A DNA stretch of 64,000 nucleotides from Novispirillum itersonii (GCF_014205675.1 NZ_JACIIX010000005.1:62001-126000), one strand, 5' to 3'; counted from the first letter of the stretch, positions 15,501-25,238 are shown. A program made the numbers and translations. The notes: generated from the letters alone by a model not told the origin.

Positions 15501-15725
15501 ATGCCCCAGTCTCCCGTCCAAAACCTATCCCCCAGAGAACGGCAATGCCTGACCCTCCTTGCCAAAGGCAAGCGGCTGAAGGGTATCGCCGAGGATTTGG
15601 GCATCACGGTCAAAACCGTGGACAAGCAGGTTCTGTCGGCCCGCGACAAGCTGGGGGCAGCCACCACCGAGCAGGCGATCGCCATTGCCATCCGCAACAA
15701 TCTGCTGACCGAGGGCAACAGCTGA
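15501..15725 (+). CDS. Small LuxR-type HTH protein
   Basis: 74 aa from the ATG at 15501 (a TTG two codons earlier is possible). It is just the GerE/LuxR DNA-binding domain: LSPRERQCLTLLAKGKRLKG, AEDLGITVKTVDKQVLSARD and KLGAATTEQAIAIAI. There is no receiver or ligand domain. It lies 72 bases before the first autotransporter on the same strand and may regulate it, possibly with the full-length LuxR-type protein just upstream. Confidence 0.75.
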   Translation: MPQSPVQNLSPRERQCLTLLAKGKRLKGIAEDLGITVKTVDKQVLSARDKLGAATTEQAIAIAIRNNLLTEGNS

Positions 15726-15797
15726 TGCCACAGCCCCCCCCGGCCCGATCTATGGCAATCGCCCCTCTCCGCTCCTCACGCCAAGGAATTCGCCATC

Positions 15798-18737
15798 ATG
15801 CGTAGCTTCAACCGTTTCCTGCTGGCCGGAACCTCGAATCTGGCGATTCTCATGATGGCAAGTGGGGCTTGGGCTGCCTGTGAAGGTGGAAGCGGCTCAC
15901 AGGAGGGTGCTTTCTGGAATGCAAAGGGTGTGTGCTCGGTCAAAACCAGCGGTGGCGACATCAATCAGTCCGTCAGTGCCAATAATCCGCAAGGCACACC
16001 AATTCAACTTATCAGCTCGGGCCAAGGCGGCAGTCTTATCCTGAACGTCGGGGCTGGGTCTGGCATCGTGGTTGACAAGGAGATCAAGAACGGTCCTCCC
16101 CCGACAGCCGTCCTGTCGGTTGTGCGGGCGGGCGACATGGTTAGCGGCATTTCCCAAGTCAACAACAGTGGTGTAATTGCCATTAATAGCGGCTCAAGCT
16201 CCGGTTTATTTTTCAATCAGAATATTGATCTGACCATAAACAATGGAACAACCGTCGATGGGAACGGTGCCACCATTAACCATAGCAGTGATGATGCCAT
16301 TCGGATGAATGGCTATGGCTATGCTACAGACGAAAATCTCGCATCTGATAGCGGTATCAATAAGAATGATCAGAGCAAGTGGACCAATCACAGTCGGTCA
16401 AACCTTACCATCAACAACGGATCTGCGAATTCTACCGGTTATATCACCAGCAACTCCGACACAATCAGCACTGGTAATGTTTCTGGTAACATCAGCATAA
16501 ACAATACCCAAGGCGAGATCCGCGGTGTCTCTGCCCTGCTGTTAAATACAACGGGAGACATCCGCGTTATCAATGGAGACGGAATACGGGTTGGTAAAAT
16601 TATAGGAGATGCAATCGTCGGAGACACATCGTCTGTTTGGTCCGCTATCGTCATTGGCGACAGTTATGAGGATGATGAAGACTTCAAACAGTCTGTTAGC
16701 GTACTCTCTCCTAAAAAAATGACTATTGTTAACAACAAGAACAGCATCATCAAAACAGCGCGCGGAGCTGAGTCTGTTATTTTGGTACGCTCCCCCTTAC
16801 AGGGAAACGAGAACGTAATCACCAATTATGGTGAGATTTCGTCAGCCTCAAATGGGCTGTCTATCGACGGCAGCACCCGATCGACGGGGGGCGAGCTGCA
16901 CGTAGTGAATTACGGCAGCATCATTGGCGGCATCAAATTAGGCATCGCCTCAAATGGCAACGATTCTGTCTATCTGGAAAAAGACAGCACTCTGACGGGC
17001 AGCGTATATGCCAAGCAATCCGGTGCAGGTAACGTCGTCATTGGCAGCGCAGGTGCGGGCACCGTCACCCTGAATGGCAATCTTGGTAAACAGGGCGCTC
17101 CCCTGCATGCGATCAGCATTCTCAATGGCTCGACCTTAGCCCTCTCAGGGAACTCTCAGCTTCATTACAATAACCTGATCACCACCGGGGACGTGACATA
17201 TGACATGGGAACCCATCGCCTCGGATGGGTATATTACCCAACTGGAAATAGCTATACGGGTAAGATTGGCGGAAACGTCAGCCTGAGGACGACGATCAAC
17301 ACCACGACCGGGCAACATGGCTACATGGTATTCACCCGGGGTGCTGGCCCAAAAACTGAAACAACCTATATGGATGGCGGTGCCCCCACCATTTTCCCGG
17401 TTGTTGTCGGCTCGGTGAATAGCGGATCGAAGTATGTCATCATCCAGGACACCGATGGCCGCATCGCGAAGTCCTTGCCGGACGTGGTCAACGGTGCCGG
17501 TTATCGCTGGACCGTCAGCCAAGTGACCGGATCAGGCCAGACCGACACCGACGATATCTCCTACGGATCCGGCACCACCAACATCATCATCACCGCCGAG
17601 AACGCCAACGCCGCCGGTTCGGCGACCGGTGTCAACGGCACGCGGGTCCAGACGCTGGCGACCTATTCCGGCAGTGACCCCGGGTTGCAGGCGTTGTCGC
17701 AGGCCGTCAACAACCTGACATCGGATGCCGACATCAGGAAGGCCGGTGCCCAGTTGCGCCCAGAGACCACCGGCAACACCGCCCAGGCATCCATGGGGGC
17801 CGTCACTCAGGCCCTGTCCACCATTCAGGGGCGCACTGACGCCGTGCGCGTGGCATCGTCTGAAACCGGCACCGGCGTGTCATCGGGGGAAACGCTGAAG
17901 GGTCTGGGGGTGTGGGGCCAGGGCTTCGGCTCCACCGCCAGTCAGAAAGAACGTAACGACGTGTGGGGCTACGACGCCGACACCTACGGTCTGGCCTTCG
18001 GCACTGATTTCAAGGTGATCGATCCCCTGCGGGCCGGTCTGTCCTTCGCCTACGCCAAAACCGCCGTGGACTCCACCGGCGTCCGCTCCGGAAGCGGGCA
18101 GGATATCGACTCCTACATCACCAGCCTGTACGGCACCTATTCGGGCAAGGGCTGGTACGTGGACGGGACCCTGACCTACGGCATCCACAAATACGATGCC
18201 AAGCGGCACGTCGCCATCCCCGGTGCCCCAACCCAAACCCTGAACGCCGATTATTCCGGCCAGCAATACGGTGCCAAGGCGGAAGTGGGCGCGCCTCTGG
18301 CCGTCGGCCCCGCCGTAATCACCCCCCTGGCCTCGCTGGCCTACAACAATCTGAAACAGGACAGTTACAGAGAAACCGGCGATGCGGCGGCGCTGGAGGT
18401 CGGCTCCTCCTCCACAGACTCCATCCGCTCCGGTCTGGGTGCAAAAGTCTCTGCCAAGGTCGCCACCATCGGCAACTGGGAAATCAGCCCCAACGGCCGG
18501 GCGGTCTGGTATCACGAGTTCAACCAGTCCAGCCCGGAGCAGACATCATCCTACGCCGCCGGTGGGGCCAGCTTCACCACCCCCGGCACCGACATTGCCA
18601 CCGAGCATTTCAACATCAGTCTCGGCCTTGATGTCGCCAGTGTCCGCAACACCACCTTCAGCGCAAGGTACGACGCCGATCTGGCCGACAAATACATCAG
18701 CCACTCCGCCTCTCTGCAAATGCGGACTGAGTTCTGA
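15798..18737 (+). CDS. Autotransporter 1 (type Va secretion)
   Basis: 979 aa. Signal peptide MRSFNRFLLAGTSNLAILMM ending ASGAWA-A. The passenger (about 28-600) is rich in Asn, Gly, Ser and Thr with repeated TINNGSANSTG, NVSGNISINNTQG-like strands, as in beta-helical adhesins. Residues about 690-979 form the autotransporter beta-domain (GLGVWGQGFGSTASQKERND, FGTDFKVIDPLRAGLSFAY) and end in the C-terminal Phe (LQMRTEF) needed for outer-membrane insertion. No catalytic motif is evident. CAAGGA lies before the ATG. The last 1.2 kb is almost identical to the next gene. Confidence 0.9.
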   Translation: MRSFNRFLLAGTSNLAILMMASGAWAACEGGSGSQEGAFWNAKGVCSVKTSGGDINQSVSANNPQGTPIQLISSGQGGSLILNVGAGSGIVVDKEIKNGPPPTAVLSVVRAGDMVSGISQVNNSGVIAINSGSSSGLFFNQNIDLTINNGTTVDGNGATINHSSDDAIRMNGYGYATDENLASDSGINKNDQSKWTNHSRSNLTINNGSANSTGYITSNSDTISTGNVSGNISINNTQGEIRGVSALLLNTTGDIRVINGDGIRVGKIIGDAIVGDTSSVWSAIVIGDSYEDDEDFKQSVSVLSPKKMTIVNNKNSIIKTARGAESVILVRSPLQGNENVITNYGEISSASNGLSIDGSTRSTGGELHVVNYGSIIGGIKLGIASNGNDSVYLEKDSTLTGSVYAKQSGAGNVVIGSAGAGTVTLNGNLGKQGAPLHAISILNGSTLALSGNSQLHYNNLITTGDVTYDMGTHRLGWVYYPTGNSYTGKIGGNVSLRTTINTTTGQHGYMVFTRGAGPKTETTYMDGGAPTIFPVVVGSVNSGSKYVIIQDTDGRIAKSLPDVVNGAGYRWTVSQVTGSGQTDTDDISYGSGTTNIIITAENANAAGSATGVNGTRVQTLATYSGSDPGLQALSQAVNNLTSDADIRKAGAQLRPETTGNTAQASMGAVTQALSTIQGRTDAVRVASSETGTGVSSGETLKGLGVWGQGFGSTASQKERNDVWGYDADTYGLAFGTDFKVIDPLRAGLSFAYAKTAVDSTGVRSGSGQDIDSYITSLYGTYSGKGWYVDGTLTYGIHKYDAKRHVAIPGAPTQTLNADYSGQQYGAKAEVGAPLAVGPAVITPLASLAYNNLKQDSYRETGDAAALEVGSSSTDSIRSGLGAKVSAKVATIGNWEISPNGRAVWYHEFNQSSPEQTSSYAAGGASFTTPGTDIATEHFNISLGLDVASVRNTTFSARYDADLADKYISHSASLQMRTEF

Positions 18738-18754
18738 GCATGAAAAAACTCCTT
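17535..18754 (+). repeat. Copy 1 of the 1220-bp autotransporter duplication
   Basis: From GGCCAGACCGACACCGAC to the end of autotransporter 1 and on into GAGCATGAAAAAACTCCTT the sequence repeats at 20177-21396 with no indel and only scattered substitutions. The copy ends inside a duplicated first 15 bases of the downstream lipoprotein gene, which marks the duplication junction. Confidence 0.9.
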
Positions 18755-18772
18755 ATCAAGGAATACACCATC

Positions 18773-21379
18773 ATGCGTAGCTTTAACCGTTTCCTGCTGG
18801 CCGGAACCTCATATCTGGCGTTTATCGTGATTGGAACCGGAGTGGCATGGGCAGGTGATACCTCACCCAAGATAATTAGTAATTACGGATACAACACCAA
18901 TCGTGACCCTGGTTCGCTTCTGTTACCGACGCAGGCTTTGACTGCCGCGACCAACATCTCCATCGACACCAATCTGACCGCCCCGGCTGGACTAAGAGCA
19001 ATCACGATTGCTCCAAACCTAACCGATGACAGATCGGGGGATGTGAATGTGACGGTGCAGTCAGGAAACACCGTAACCGGTGGCCAAAATAGCCAAAAAG
19101 CGATTTCTATCGGAGCAGCTTGCCAAGCACAGCCTTGCAGTGGTCAGGCCGTAAATACGACCATTAACGTTAATTCCGGTGCTTCTGTGGTTGGCGGGAA
19201 TGGGGTCAGCAGCGAAGGTAACACTGCCGGTCGAGGGATAGTTATTGAAGACCACATCTCTGGTAAAACGACGATAAATAACTCCGGAACAATATCTGGC
19301 GGAGTTGGAGGGGAAACTTATGCCGGTGGCGCTGCGGTTGACAGCTACTCCTCGGGAACTTTGATGATTAATAACTCTGGCACCATAACCGGTGGTGCCA
19401 AGGGTACGACTGCGATTACACTTCCCCCGCGAGCTTTAACTTTTGACGGATCTCAACGTTTCATTACCCTGAATAATAATGATGGCACTATTAACGGTGA
19501 TATCTGGACATCATCTCATGGCGATCAATTGAATTTCTATGGCGGCACACTGAATGGTAGCATTCAAGGAAAAGGTACCTCCAATGGGCAAATGAACGGC
19601 TCCGGTGCCGATGTTTATTTCCGATCTGGCTCCACGACAGTGAACGGTGATATCGGTAAACCGTTCCAAAACATCTCAGAATTCGGAAACACCGCGTATG
19701 TGGGCCCTGTGCGATCTTTATATCTGACCAACGGTGCCACATTGAAGTTTGATCAGAATTCCGACATTCATGCCGTCGTCTTCGACTTCGTCAATGGCGG
19801 TACCCTCGACCTTGGCACGTCGCGAGTCCGCTTTTATGACTACGAATTCATCGATATCGACGAAACCAACAGCGGAACAATGCATTTTAAAACCACCATT
19901 GACGCCAAATCAAGAAAGCACGGCTACTGGACGTTCAAACAAGTCGGTGGTGAACGCGACTATTATGGTTTCAACCATGGCATGACATCGGTGATCGTGC
20001 CAACTGTCCTAGGAACTGTCCAAACTGGCTCTAATTACATTATTATTCAAGATGCCGATGGTCGAACCTTGGTTAATACGCCCAGTGTTGTAAATGGCGC
20101 AGGCTATATCTGGACTGTCAGTAATGTCCGCTGCAACGGGGGCGCTTATAATATTACCGATGGCGTGTCGTGTACGGGCCAGACCGACACCGACGGTATC
20201 TCCTATGGATCCGGCTACACCAACATCATCATCACCGCCACAAATCAGAATGCCGCCGGTTCGGCGACCGGTGTCAACGGCACGCGGGTCCAGACACTGG
20301 CGACCTATTCCGGCAGTGACCCCGGGTTGCAGGCGTTGTCGCAGGCCGTCAACAACCTGACATCGGATGCCGACATCAGGAAGGCCGGTGCCCAGTTGCG
20401 CCCAGAGACCACCGGCAACACCGCCCAGGCATCCATGGGGGCCGTCACTCAGGCCCTGTCCACCATTCAGGGGCGCACTGACGCCGTGCGCGTGGCATCG
20501 TCTGAGACCGGCACCGGCGTGTCATCGGGGGAAACGCTGAAGGGTCTGGGGGTGTGGGGCCAGGGCTTCGGCTCCACCGCCAGTCAGAAAGAACGTAACG
20601 ACGTGTGGGGCTACGACGCCGACACCTACGGTCTGGCCTTCGGCACTGATTTCAAGGTGATCGATCCCCTGCGGGCCGGTCTGTCCTTCGCCTACGCCAA
20701 AACCGCCGTGGACTCCACCGGCGTCCGCTCCGGAAGCGGGCAGGATATCGACTCCTACATCACCAGCCTGTACGGCACCTATTCGGGCAAGGGCTGGTAC
20801 GTAGACGGGACCCTGACCTACGGCATCCACAAATACGATGCCAAGCGGCACGTCGCCATCCCCGGTGCCCCCACCCAAACCCTGAACGCCGATTATTCCG
20901 GCCAGCAATACGGTGCCAAGGCGGAAGTGGGCGCGCCTCTGGCCGTCGGCCCCGCCGTAATCATCCCGCTGGCCTCGCTGGCCTACAACAATCTGAAGCA
21001 GGACAGCTACAGAGAAACCGGCGATGCGGCGGCGCTGGAGGTCAGCTCCTCCTCCACAGACTCCATCCGCTCCGGTCTGGGTGCAAAAGTCTCTGCCAAG
21101 GTCGCCACCATCGGCAACTGGGAAATCAGCCCCAACGGTCGGGCGGTCTGGTATCACGAGTTCAACCAGTCCAGCCCGGAGCAGACATCATCCTACGCCG
21201 CCGGTGGGGCCAGCTTCACCACCCCCGGCACCGACATTGCCACCGAGCATTTCAACATCAGTCTCGGCCTTGATGTCGCCAGTGTCCGCAACACCACCTT
21301 CAGCGCAAGGTACGACGCCGATCTGGCCGACAAATACATCAGCCACTCCGCCTCTCTGCAAATGCGGACTGAGTTCTGA
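18773..21379 (+). CDS. Autotransporter 2 (type Va secretion)
   Basis: 868 aa. The start at 18773 is chosen because CAAGGAAT...CATC-ATGCGTAGCTT repeats the start of autotransporter 1; an ATG at 18740 is the relic of the duplicated lipoprotein start. Signal peptide MRSFNRFLLAGTSYLAFIVI ending GVAWA-G. The passenger (about 30-490) differs from that of autotransporter 1 and has Asn/Gly/Thr-rich strands (TTINNSGTISGG, LMINNSGTITGG). From GQTDTDGISYGSG the linker and beta-domain match autotransporter 1 nearly residue for residue, with the same terminal Phe. Confidence 0.9.
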   Translation: MRSFNRFLLAGTSYLAFIVIGTGVAWAGDTSPKIISNYGYNTNRDPGSLLLPTQALTAATNISIDTNLTAPAGLRAITIAPNLTDDRSGDVNVTVQSGNTVTGGQNSQKAISIGAACQAQPCSGQAVNTTINVNSGASVVGGNGVSSEGNTAGRGIVIEDHISGKTTINNSGTISGGVGGETYAGGAAVDSYSSGTLMINNSGTITGGAKGTTAITLPPRALTFDGSQRFITLNNNDGTINGDIWTSSHGDQLNFYGGTLNGSIQGKGTSNGQMNGSGADVYFRSGSTTVNGDIGKPFQNISEFGNTAYVGPVRSLYLTNGATLKFDQNSDIHAVVFDFVNGGTLDLGTSRVRFYDYEFIDIDETNSGTMHFKTTIDAKSRKHGYWTFKQVGGERDYYGFNHGMTSVIVPTVLGTVQTGSNYIIIQDADGRTLVNTPSVVNGAGYIWTVSNVRCNGGAYNITDGVSCTGQTDTDGISYGSGYTNIIITATNQNAAGSATGVNGTRVQTLATYSGSDPGLQALSQAVNNLTSDADIRKAGAQLRPETTGNTAQASMGAVTQALSTIQGRTDAVRVASSETGTGVSSGETLKGLGVWGQGFGSTASQKERNDVWGYDADTYGLAFGTDFKVIDPLRAGLSFAYAKTAVDSTGVRSGSGQDIDSYITSLYGTYSGKGWYVDGTLTYGIHKYDAKRHVAIPGAPTQTLNADYSGQQYGAKAEVGAPLAVGPAVIIPLASLAYNNLKQDSYRETGDAAALEVSSSSTDSIRSGLGAKVSAKVATIGNWEISPNGRAVWYHEFNQSSPEQTSSYAAGGASFTTPGTDIATEHFNISLGLDVASVRNTTFSARYDADLADKYISHSASLQMRTEF

Positions 21380-21396
21380 GCATGAAAAAACTCCTT
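20177..21396 (+). repeat. Copy 2 of the 1220-bp autotransporter duplication
   Basis: Second copy of the linker and beta-domain coding sequence. Differences from copy 1 are few, for example a Thr to Ile and a Gly to Ser change in the beta-domain. Near-identity here against strong divergence in the passengers points to a recent duplication with passenger exchange or to ongoing gene conversion. Confidence 0.9.
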
Positions 21397-22203
21397 CTCA
21401 GCCTGCTGGCTCTGCCATTCCTTTTCAGTTGTTCCGCCATCGACCGTGATGCCAATGCCGACGCCTTGGCAAAACCGGCACGGATGAGCCGCATGCTGCT
21501 GAAGACCGATCCGTTTTTATTGACCACTTTTGTGCGTATCACCGACCGGTCTCAACCCGTTACCATCTATATTGAAGGCGACGGTCTGGCCTGGGCGTCC
21601 CGTACCGAGGTTTCCCGCGATCCCACGCCCAAGGATGCCCAAGGGCTGGCACTGGCTGCCCTTGATCCAGCCGCCAACGTGGTTTATCTGGCCCGCCCCT
21701 GCCAGTATACTGACCGCTCGAAAAATCCATCCTGCGCCCCCGCCTACTGGACCGGAAAACGCTTCGCCCCCGAGGTGATCACCGCCATGGGCCGGGCAGT
21801 CGATCAGGTGGCGGCTCAGGTGCCGGGACAAAAGATCAACCTTGTCGGCTATTCCGGTGGCGGTGCTGTCGCCGTTCTGGTGGCTTCCCGCCGTCAGGAC
21901 GTGGCCAGCATCCGCACGGTGGCGGGAAATCTTGACCATGCTGAGGTCAACCGGCTTGCCGGGGTATCGCAACTGACCGGCTCGCTCAACGCCATTGATG
22001 TGGCGGCTCAGGTGGCCAAGATCCCGCAAATTCATTACAGCGGCGTGAATGACCGCATCGTTCCCCCATCGATCTCGCAACGTTTCACCCAAGCCACCGG
22101 CTCTGCCTGCGTGCGTTCAGTGTCGGTGCCCGGTGCCGACCACGAAAACGGCTGGATCAATCGCTGGCGGGAACTGCTGAACACCCGGCCGACCTGCGGC
22201 TGA
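21382..22203 (+). CDS. Alpha/beta-hydrolase lipoprotein
   Basis: 273 aa. MKKLLLSLLALPFLFSC is a lipoprotein signal peptide with lipobox LFSC, so the mature protein should be membrane-anchored through Cys17. IYIEGDGLAWASR, the nucleophile elbow GYSGGG (near 155-160), NDRIVPP and GADHENGW give the Ser-Asp-His triad of an alpha/beta hydrolase. The substrate is unknown. It starts 2 bases after autotransporter 2, and its first 15 bases are duplicated at 18740, so it was next to the original single autotransporter gene. Confidence 0.82.
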   Translation: MKKLLLSLLALPFLFSCSAIDRDANADALAKPARMSRMLLKTDPFLLTTFVRITDRSQPVTIYIEGDGLAWASRTEVSRDPTPKDAQGLALAALDPAANVVYLARPCQYTDRSKNPSCAPAYWTGKRFAPEVITAMGRAVDQVAAQVPGQKINLVGYSGGGAVAVLVASRRQDVASIRTVAGNLDHAEVNRLAGVSQLTGSLNAIDVAAQVAKIPQIHYSGVNDRIVPPSISQRFTQATGSACVRSVSVPGADHENGWINRWRELLNTRPTCG

Positions 22204-22358
22204 AGGCCGTACACAGGAAAATCGATCCCTGTAAACCCTGTAAACATCGGCGGCAGTACAAGGCTGCACAGAACTGGCAGCCCCGCCCTTGAAATTTCCG
22301 CATCTGCCCCCGGATCAGGAAACCATCGCTCCGGTGATTCCGGAGATAGTCTTTGCCC

Positions 22359-23120
22359 CTACCGCACATACCGGATATGCGGCCTGCCGGTCTGCGGGTC
22401 CGGGTCCACGGTGGCCTGCACGCTGAACACCCCGTGCAGCAGTGCCGGGGTCAGCACCTGTGCCGGGGGGCCATCGGCGACGATATGGCCGTGGTGCAGC
22501 ACCAGCAGGCGGTCGCAGAACATCGCCGCGTGGTTCAGGTCGTGCAGCGACAGTACGCTGGTGATGCCCAGCCCGGAAATCAGCCGTAGCAGCCCGATCT
22601 GGTGCTGGATATCCAGATGATTGGTCGGTTCATCGAGGATCAGTTCGCGCGGGGTCTGCGCCAGTGCCCGGGCGATCTGCGCCCGCTGCTTTTCGCCGCC
22701 GGAGAGGCTGTGCCAGCCATCGCCGCGCTTGGCGGTCATCCCGGCGCGGTCAAGGGCGGCGTCCACCGCCTGCGCGTCGGCGGCGGTCCAGCCTGCCAGC
22801 GGGCGGCGGTGCGGAAACCGGCCCAGCCGGACCACATCCTCCACCCGCAGGTTGGCGGTGGTTCCGGCGTGCTGCTCGACAAAGGCCACCCGCCGGGCGA
22901 TGTCGCGGCGCGGCAGGCGGCGCAGGTCGGTGCCCTCCAGCAGCACCCGCCCGCCCGCCGGGGTCTTCAGCCCGGCCAGCAGCCGCAGCAGCGAGGTCTT
23001 GCCCGATCCGTTCGGCCCCAGCAGCCCCAGCATTTCGCCGGGCTGTACGGAAAAGGTCAGTTCGTGCAGCACGGTCTTCCGCCCGATGCCCCACGTCAGC
23101 GTCTCTGCCTGAAAGCTCAT
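22359..23120 (-). CDS. Iron-siderophore/cobalamin ABC transporter ATPase (FecE/BtuD-like)
   Basis: 253 aa from the ATG at 23120, which overlaps the permease stop (ATGA). Walker A GPNGSGKT near 38-45, signature LSGGEKQRAQIARAL, Walker B ELILDEPTNHLDI, and SVLSLHDLNHA for the His switch. Member of the FecCD-type importer ATPases. Encoded last in a binding protein-permease-ATPase operon on the minus strand. The ligand (ferric siderophore, haem or cobalamin) cannot be decided from sequence alone. Confidence 0.9.
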   Translation of the reverse strand: MSFQAETLTWGIGRKTVLHELTFSVQPGEMLGLLGPNGSGKTSLLRLLAGLKTPAGGRVLLEGTDLRRLPRRDIARRVAFVEQHAGTTANLRVEDVVRLGRFPHRRPLAGWTAADAQAVDAALDRAGMTAKRGDGWHSLSGGEKQRAQIARALAQTPRELILDEPTNHLDIQHQIGLLRLISGLGITSVLSLHDLNHAAMFCDRLLVLHHGHIVADGPPAQVLTPALLHGVFSVQATVDPDPQTGRPHIRYVR

Positions 23121-24166
23121 GATGCGCGCTGCACCCGATAGAGAATAAGGGAAAACACCGGCACCCCGACCAGTGCCGTCACCACGCCGACCGGCAAAAT
23201 CTGCTGCGGCACCAGCACCCGCGAGGCCACATCGGCCAGCACCATAAACAGCGCCCCGGCCACGGCGCAACCGGGCAGCAGCCGCCCGTGCAGCGGCCCG
23301 ACGGCAAAGCGCACCGCATGGGGCACCACCAGCCCGACAAAGCCGATCGACCCGACCATGCTGACAATGGCGGCGGTCATCAGCGCGGTGATGGCGAACA
23401 GCACCATCCGCGCCCGCCCGGTGTTGACGCCCAGCGCCGCCGCCGCCTCATCACCGAAAGAAAAGGCATCGAGAATGCGGGCATACAGCAGGCAGCCGAG
23501 CAGCCCGAGGCCGACCGCCGCCGTCACCAGCCACACTTCCGGCCAGCGCACCCCGCCGAAACTGCCGAGCAGCCAGAACATTACATCCCGCGCCTGCTGC
23601 GCATTGGCCGAGGTGGTGACGATGTAGGATGTGGCGGCGTTAAACAGCTGCGACGCCGCCACCCCGGCCAGAATGGTGCGGTCGGCCCCGCTGCGGGTGC
23701 CGTTGGACAGCAGGGCGACAAAGGCGAAGGCGGCAAACGCCCCGGCAAAGGCCCCGGCAGACAGCGAGACAGCAGACAGGCCCGCCCCGAAGCTGACGCC
23801 AAGGATCACCACCGCCACCGCCCCGGTGGAGGCCCCGGCGGAAATGCCCAGCACATAGGGCTCCGCCAGCGGATTGCGCAGCAGCGACTGCATCACCGCG
23901 CCGGACAGCGCCAGCCCGGCCCCGCAGCCCGCCGCCACCAGCGACCTGCTGAGGCGGTAATCCCAGATCACCGTCTCGTGGATGCGGTTCAGCGGTTCGG
24001 CGGTCCAGCCCAGCGCATTGGTGAGGGCGTAGAAGGTGGTGGACAGCGGGATCCGCAGGTCCCCCACCCCCACATTCAGGCCGATCGCCAGCAGCAGCAG
24101 AACCACCCCGGCCAGCAGGAAGCCCCCGGCTGCCAGACCAGTTCCGGTTCCGGCAGCGTTCCTCAC
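23117..24166 (-). CDS. Iron-siderophore/cobalamin ABC transporter permease (FecCD family)
   Basis: 349 aa, usual for FecCD/BtuC permeases with about ten membrane segments. RLSRSLVAAGCGAGLALSGA and the diagnostic NPLAEPYVLGISAGA are present, as are IGFVGLVVPHAVR (coupling-helix region) and the end IGVPVF-like LVGVPVFSLIL. Overlaps the binding-protein gene by four bases and the ATPase gene by four bases. Confidence 0.9.
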   Translation of the reverse strand: MRNAAGTGTGLAAGGFLLAGVVLLLLAIGLNVGVGDLRIPLSTTFYALTNALGWTAEPLNRIHETVIWDYRLSRSLVAAGCGAGLALSGAVMQSLLRNPLAEPYVLGISAGASTGAVAVVILGVSFGAGLSAVSLSAGAFAGAFAAFAFVALLSNGTRSGADRTILAGVAASQLFNAATSYIVTTSANAQQARDVMFWLLGSFGGVRWPEVWLVTAAVGLGLLGCLLYARILDAFSFGDEAAAALGVNTGRARMVLFAITALMTAAIVSMVGSIGFVGLVVPHAVRFAVGPLHGRLLPGCAVAGALFMVLADVASRVLVPQQILPVGVVTALVGVPVFSLILYRVQRAS

Positions 24167-25185
24167 TTCAGCAGGCCCTTTTCTTTCAGCTGCTTCGCCA
24201 CCTGTTCCGCCCCGTACAGGGTGCGCAGGGTCGGGTTCATCGCCTGCCCGTCCATCACCACAATCGCCTTGTTGACCACGGCGGGCATCTGGCTGACCGC
24301 CGGATCGGACATCAGGAAGCGGATCTTGGCATCCGGGCGGTCCAGTTCCCAGCGGTTGCGGTCAAGGGCGGCCACCACAATCACATCCGGGTTGGCGGCG
24401 ATAATGCCTTCCCACCCCAGCGTCGGCCATTCGGCATCGGTGGTGATGGCGTTGGTGCCCCCCAGCAGGGCGGCAATGGTGCCCGATGCGCCGTTGCGTC
24501 CGCCCAGATAGGCGTCGGCGGTCGGTGACGGGCTGGAGAACCAGAACAGGTATTTCAGCGGGGTGCCGGTGGTCTGGCGCAGGGCGCGCACGGCGGCCTC
24601 CCGCGCCTTCAGGTCGGCGATCAGGGCCTGCCCGCGCTCGGCCACGTCGAAGATGCGGGCCAGCTCGTCAATTTCGCGGTACAGCAGTTCCGGGCTCCAC
24701 AGGGTGTCGCGCTTGCCGTAAACGTCCTTGGTCCCGGCGGTGGAGAGGCAGGTGGACGGCGACAGATAGGCCGGCACCCCGACCCTCTCAAAGTCCTCGC
24801 GCTTCGCCACCTTGCTGCCCGGCCCCAGCAGGCTGGGCAGGGCGGCGGCGACAAAGTCCGGCTCCTCCGCCAGCAGGCTTTCAAAGGTCGGGAACTCGAC
24901 CGTCAGCAGCTTCACCCGCGCGTTGTCCTTCGCCAGCTCCGGCAGCACCGCACTGGGCCAGAAGGCGGTGGCCACCATCCGGTCCTTCAGGCCCAGCATC
25001 AGCAGGATTTCCGCACTGTTCTGCCCCAGCCCGATCGCCCGTTGCGGCGCCTTGGGGATGGTGACGGTGGCCCCGCAGTTTTCCAGCGTCAGCGGGTAGC
25101 TGGTGGGGGCGGCAACGGCGGAGGAAAACGCAGCGGCCACGCACAGCGCAGCGGCGGCAACAGCGGCAGAAACCGGACGGAGCAT
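24163..25185 (-). CDS. ABC transporter periplasmic binding protein (BtuF/FhuD-like)
   Basis: 340 aa. Signal peptide MLRPVSAAVAAAALCVAAAF, cut after AVAA or nearby. YPLTLENCGATVTIPKAPQR and AIGLGQNSAEILLMLGLKDR are typical of type III binding proteins for siderophores or cobalamin; WPTLGWEGIIAANPDVIVV and IRFLMSDPAVSQMPAV follow. First gene of the operon; a possible Fur box lies 35 bases upstream, favouring iron. Confidence 0.87.
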   Translation of the reverse strand: MLRPVSAAVAAAALCVAAAFSSAVAAPTSYPLTLENCGATVTIPKAPQRAIGLGQNSAEILLMLGLKDRMVATAFWPSAVLPELAKDNARVKLLTVEFPTFESLLAEEPDFVAAALPSLLGPGSKVAKREDFERVGVPAYLSPSTCLSTAGTKDVYGKRDTLWSPELLYREIDELARIFDVAERGQALIADLKAREAAVRALRQTTGTPLKYLFWFSSPSPTADAYLGGRNGASGTIAALLGGTNAITTDAEWPTLGWEGIIAANPDVIVVAALDRNRWELDRPDAKIRFLMSDPAVSQMPAVVNKAIVVMDGQAMNPTLRTLYGAEQVAKQLKEKGLLK

Positions 25186-25219
25186 CGGGGGAGTCCTGAC
25201 GGTGCAGAGGGGGGAGGAT

Positions 25220-25238
25220 GAGAATGAAAACGATTACG
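25220..25238 (-). promoter_or_regulatory. Possible Fur box before the ABC operon
   Basis: GAGAAT-GAAAAC-G-ATTACG matches about 13 of 19 positions of the Fur consensus (GATAAT-GATAAT-C-ATTATC). It lies between the binding-protein start and the divergent FIST-MCP gene. The match is moderate and was judged by eye. Confidence 0.35.
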
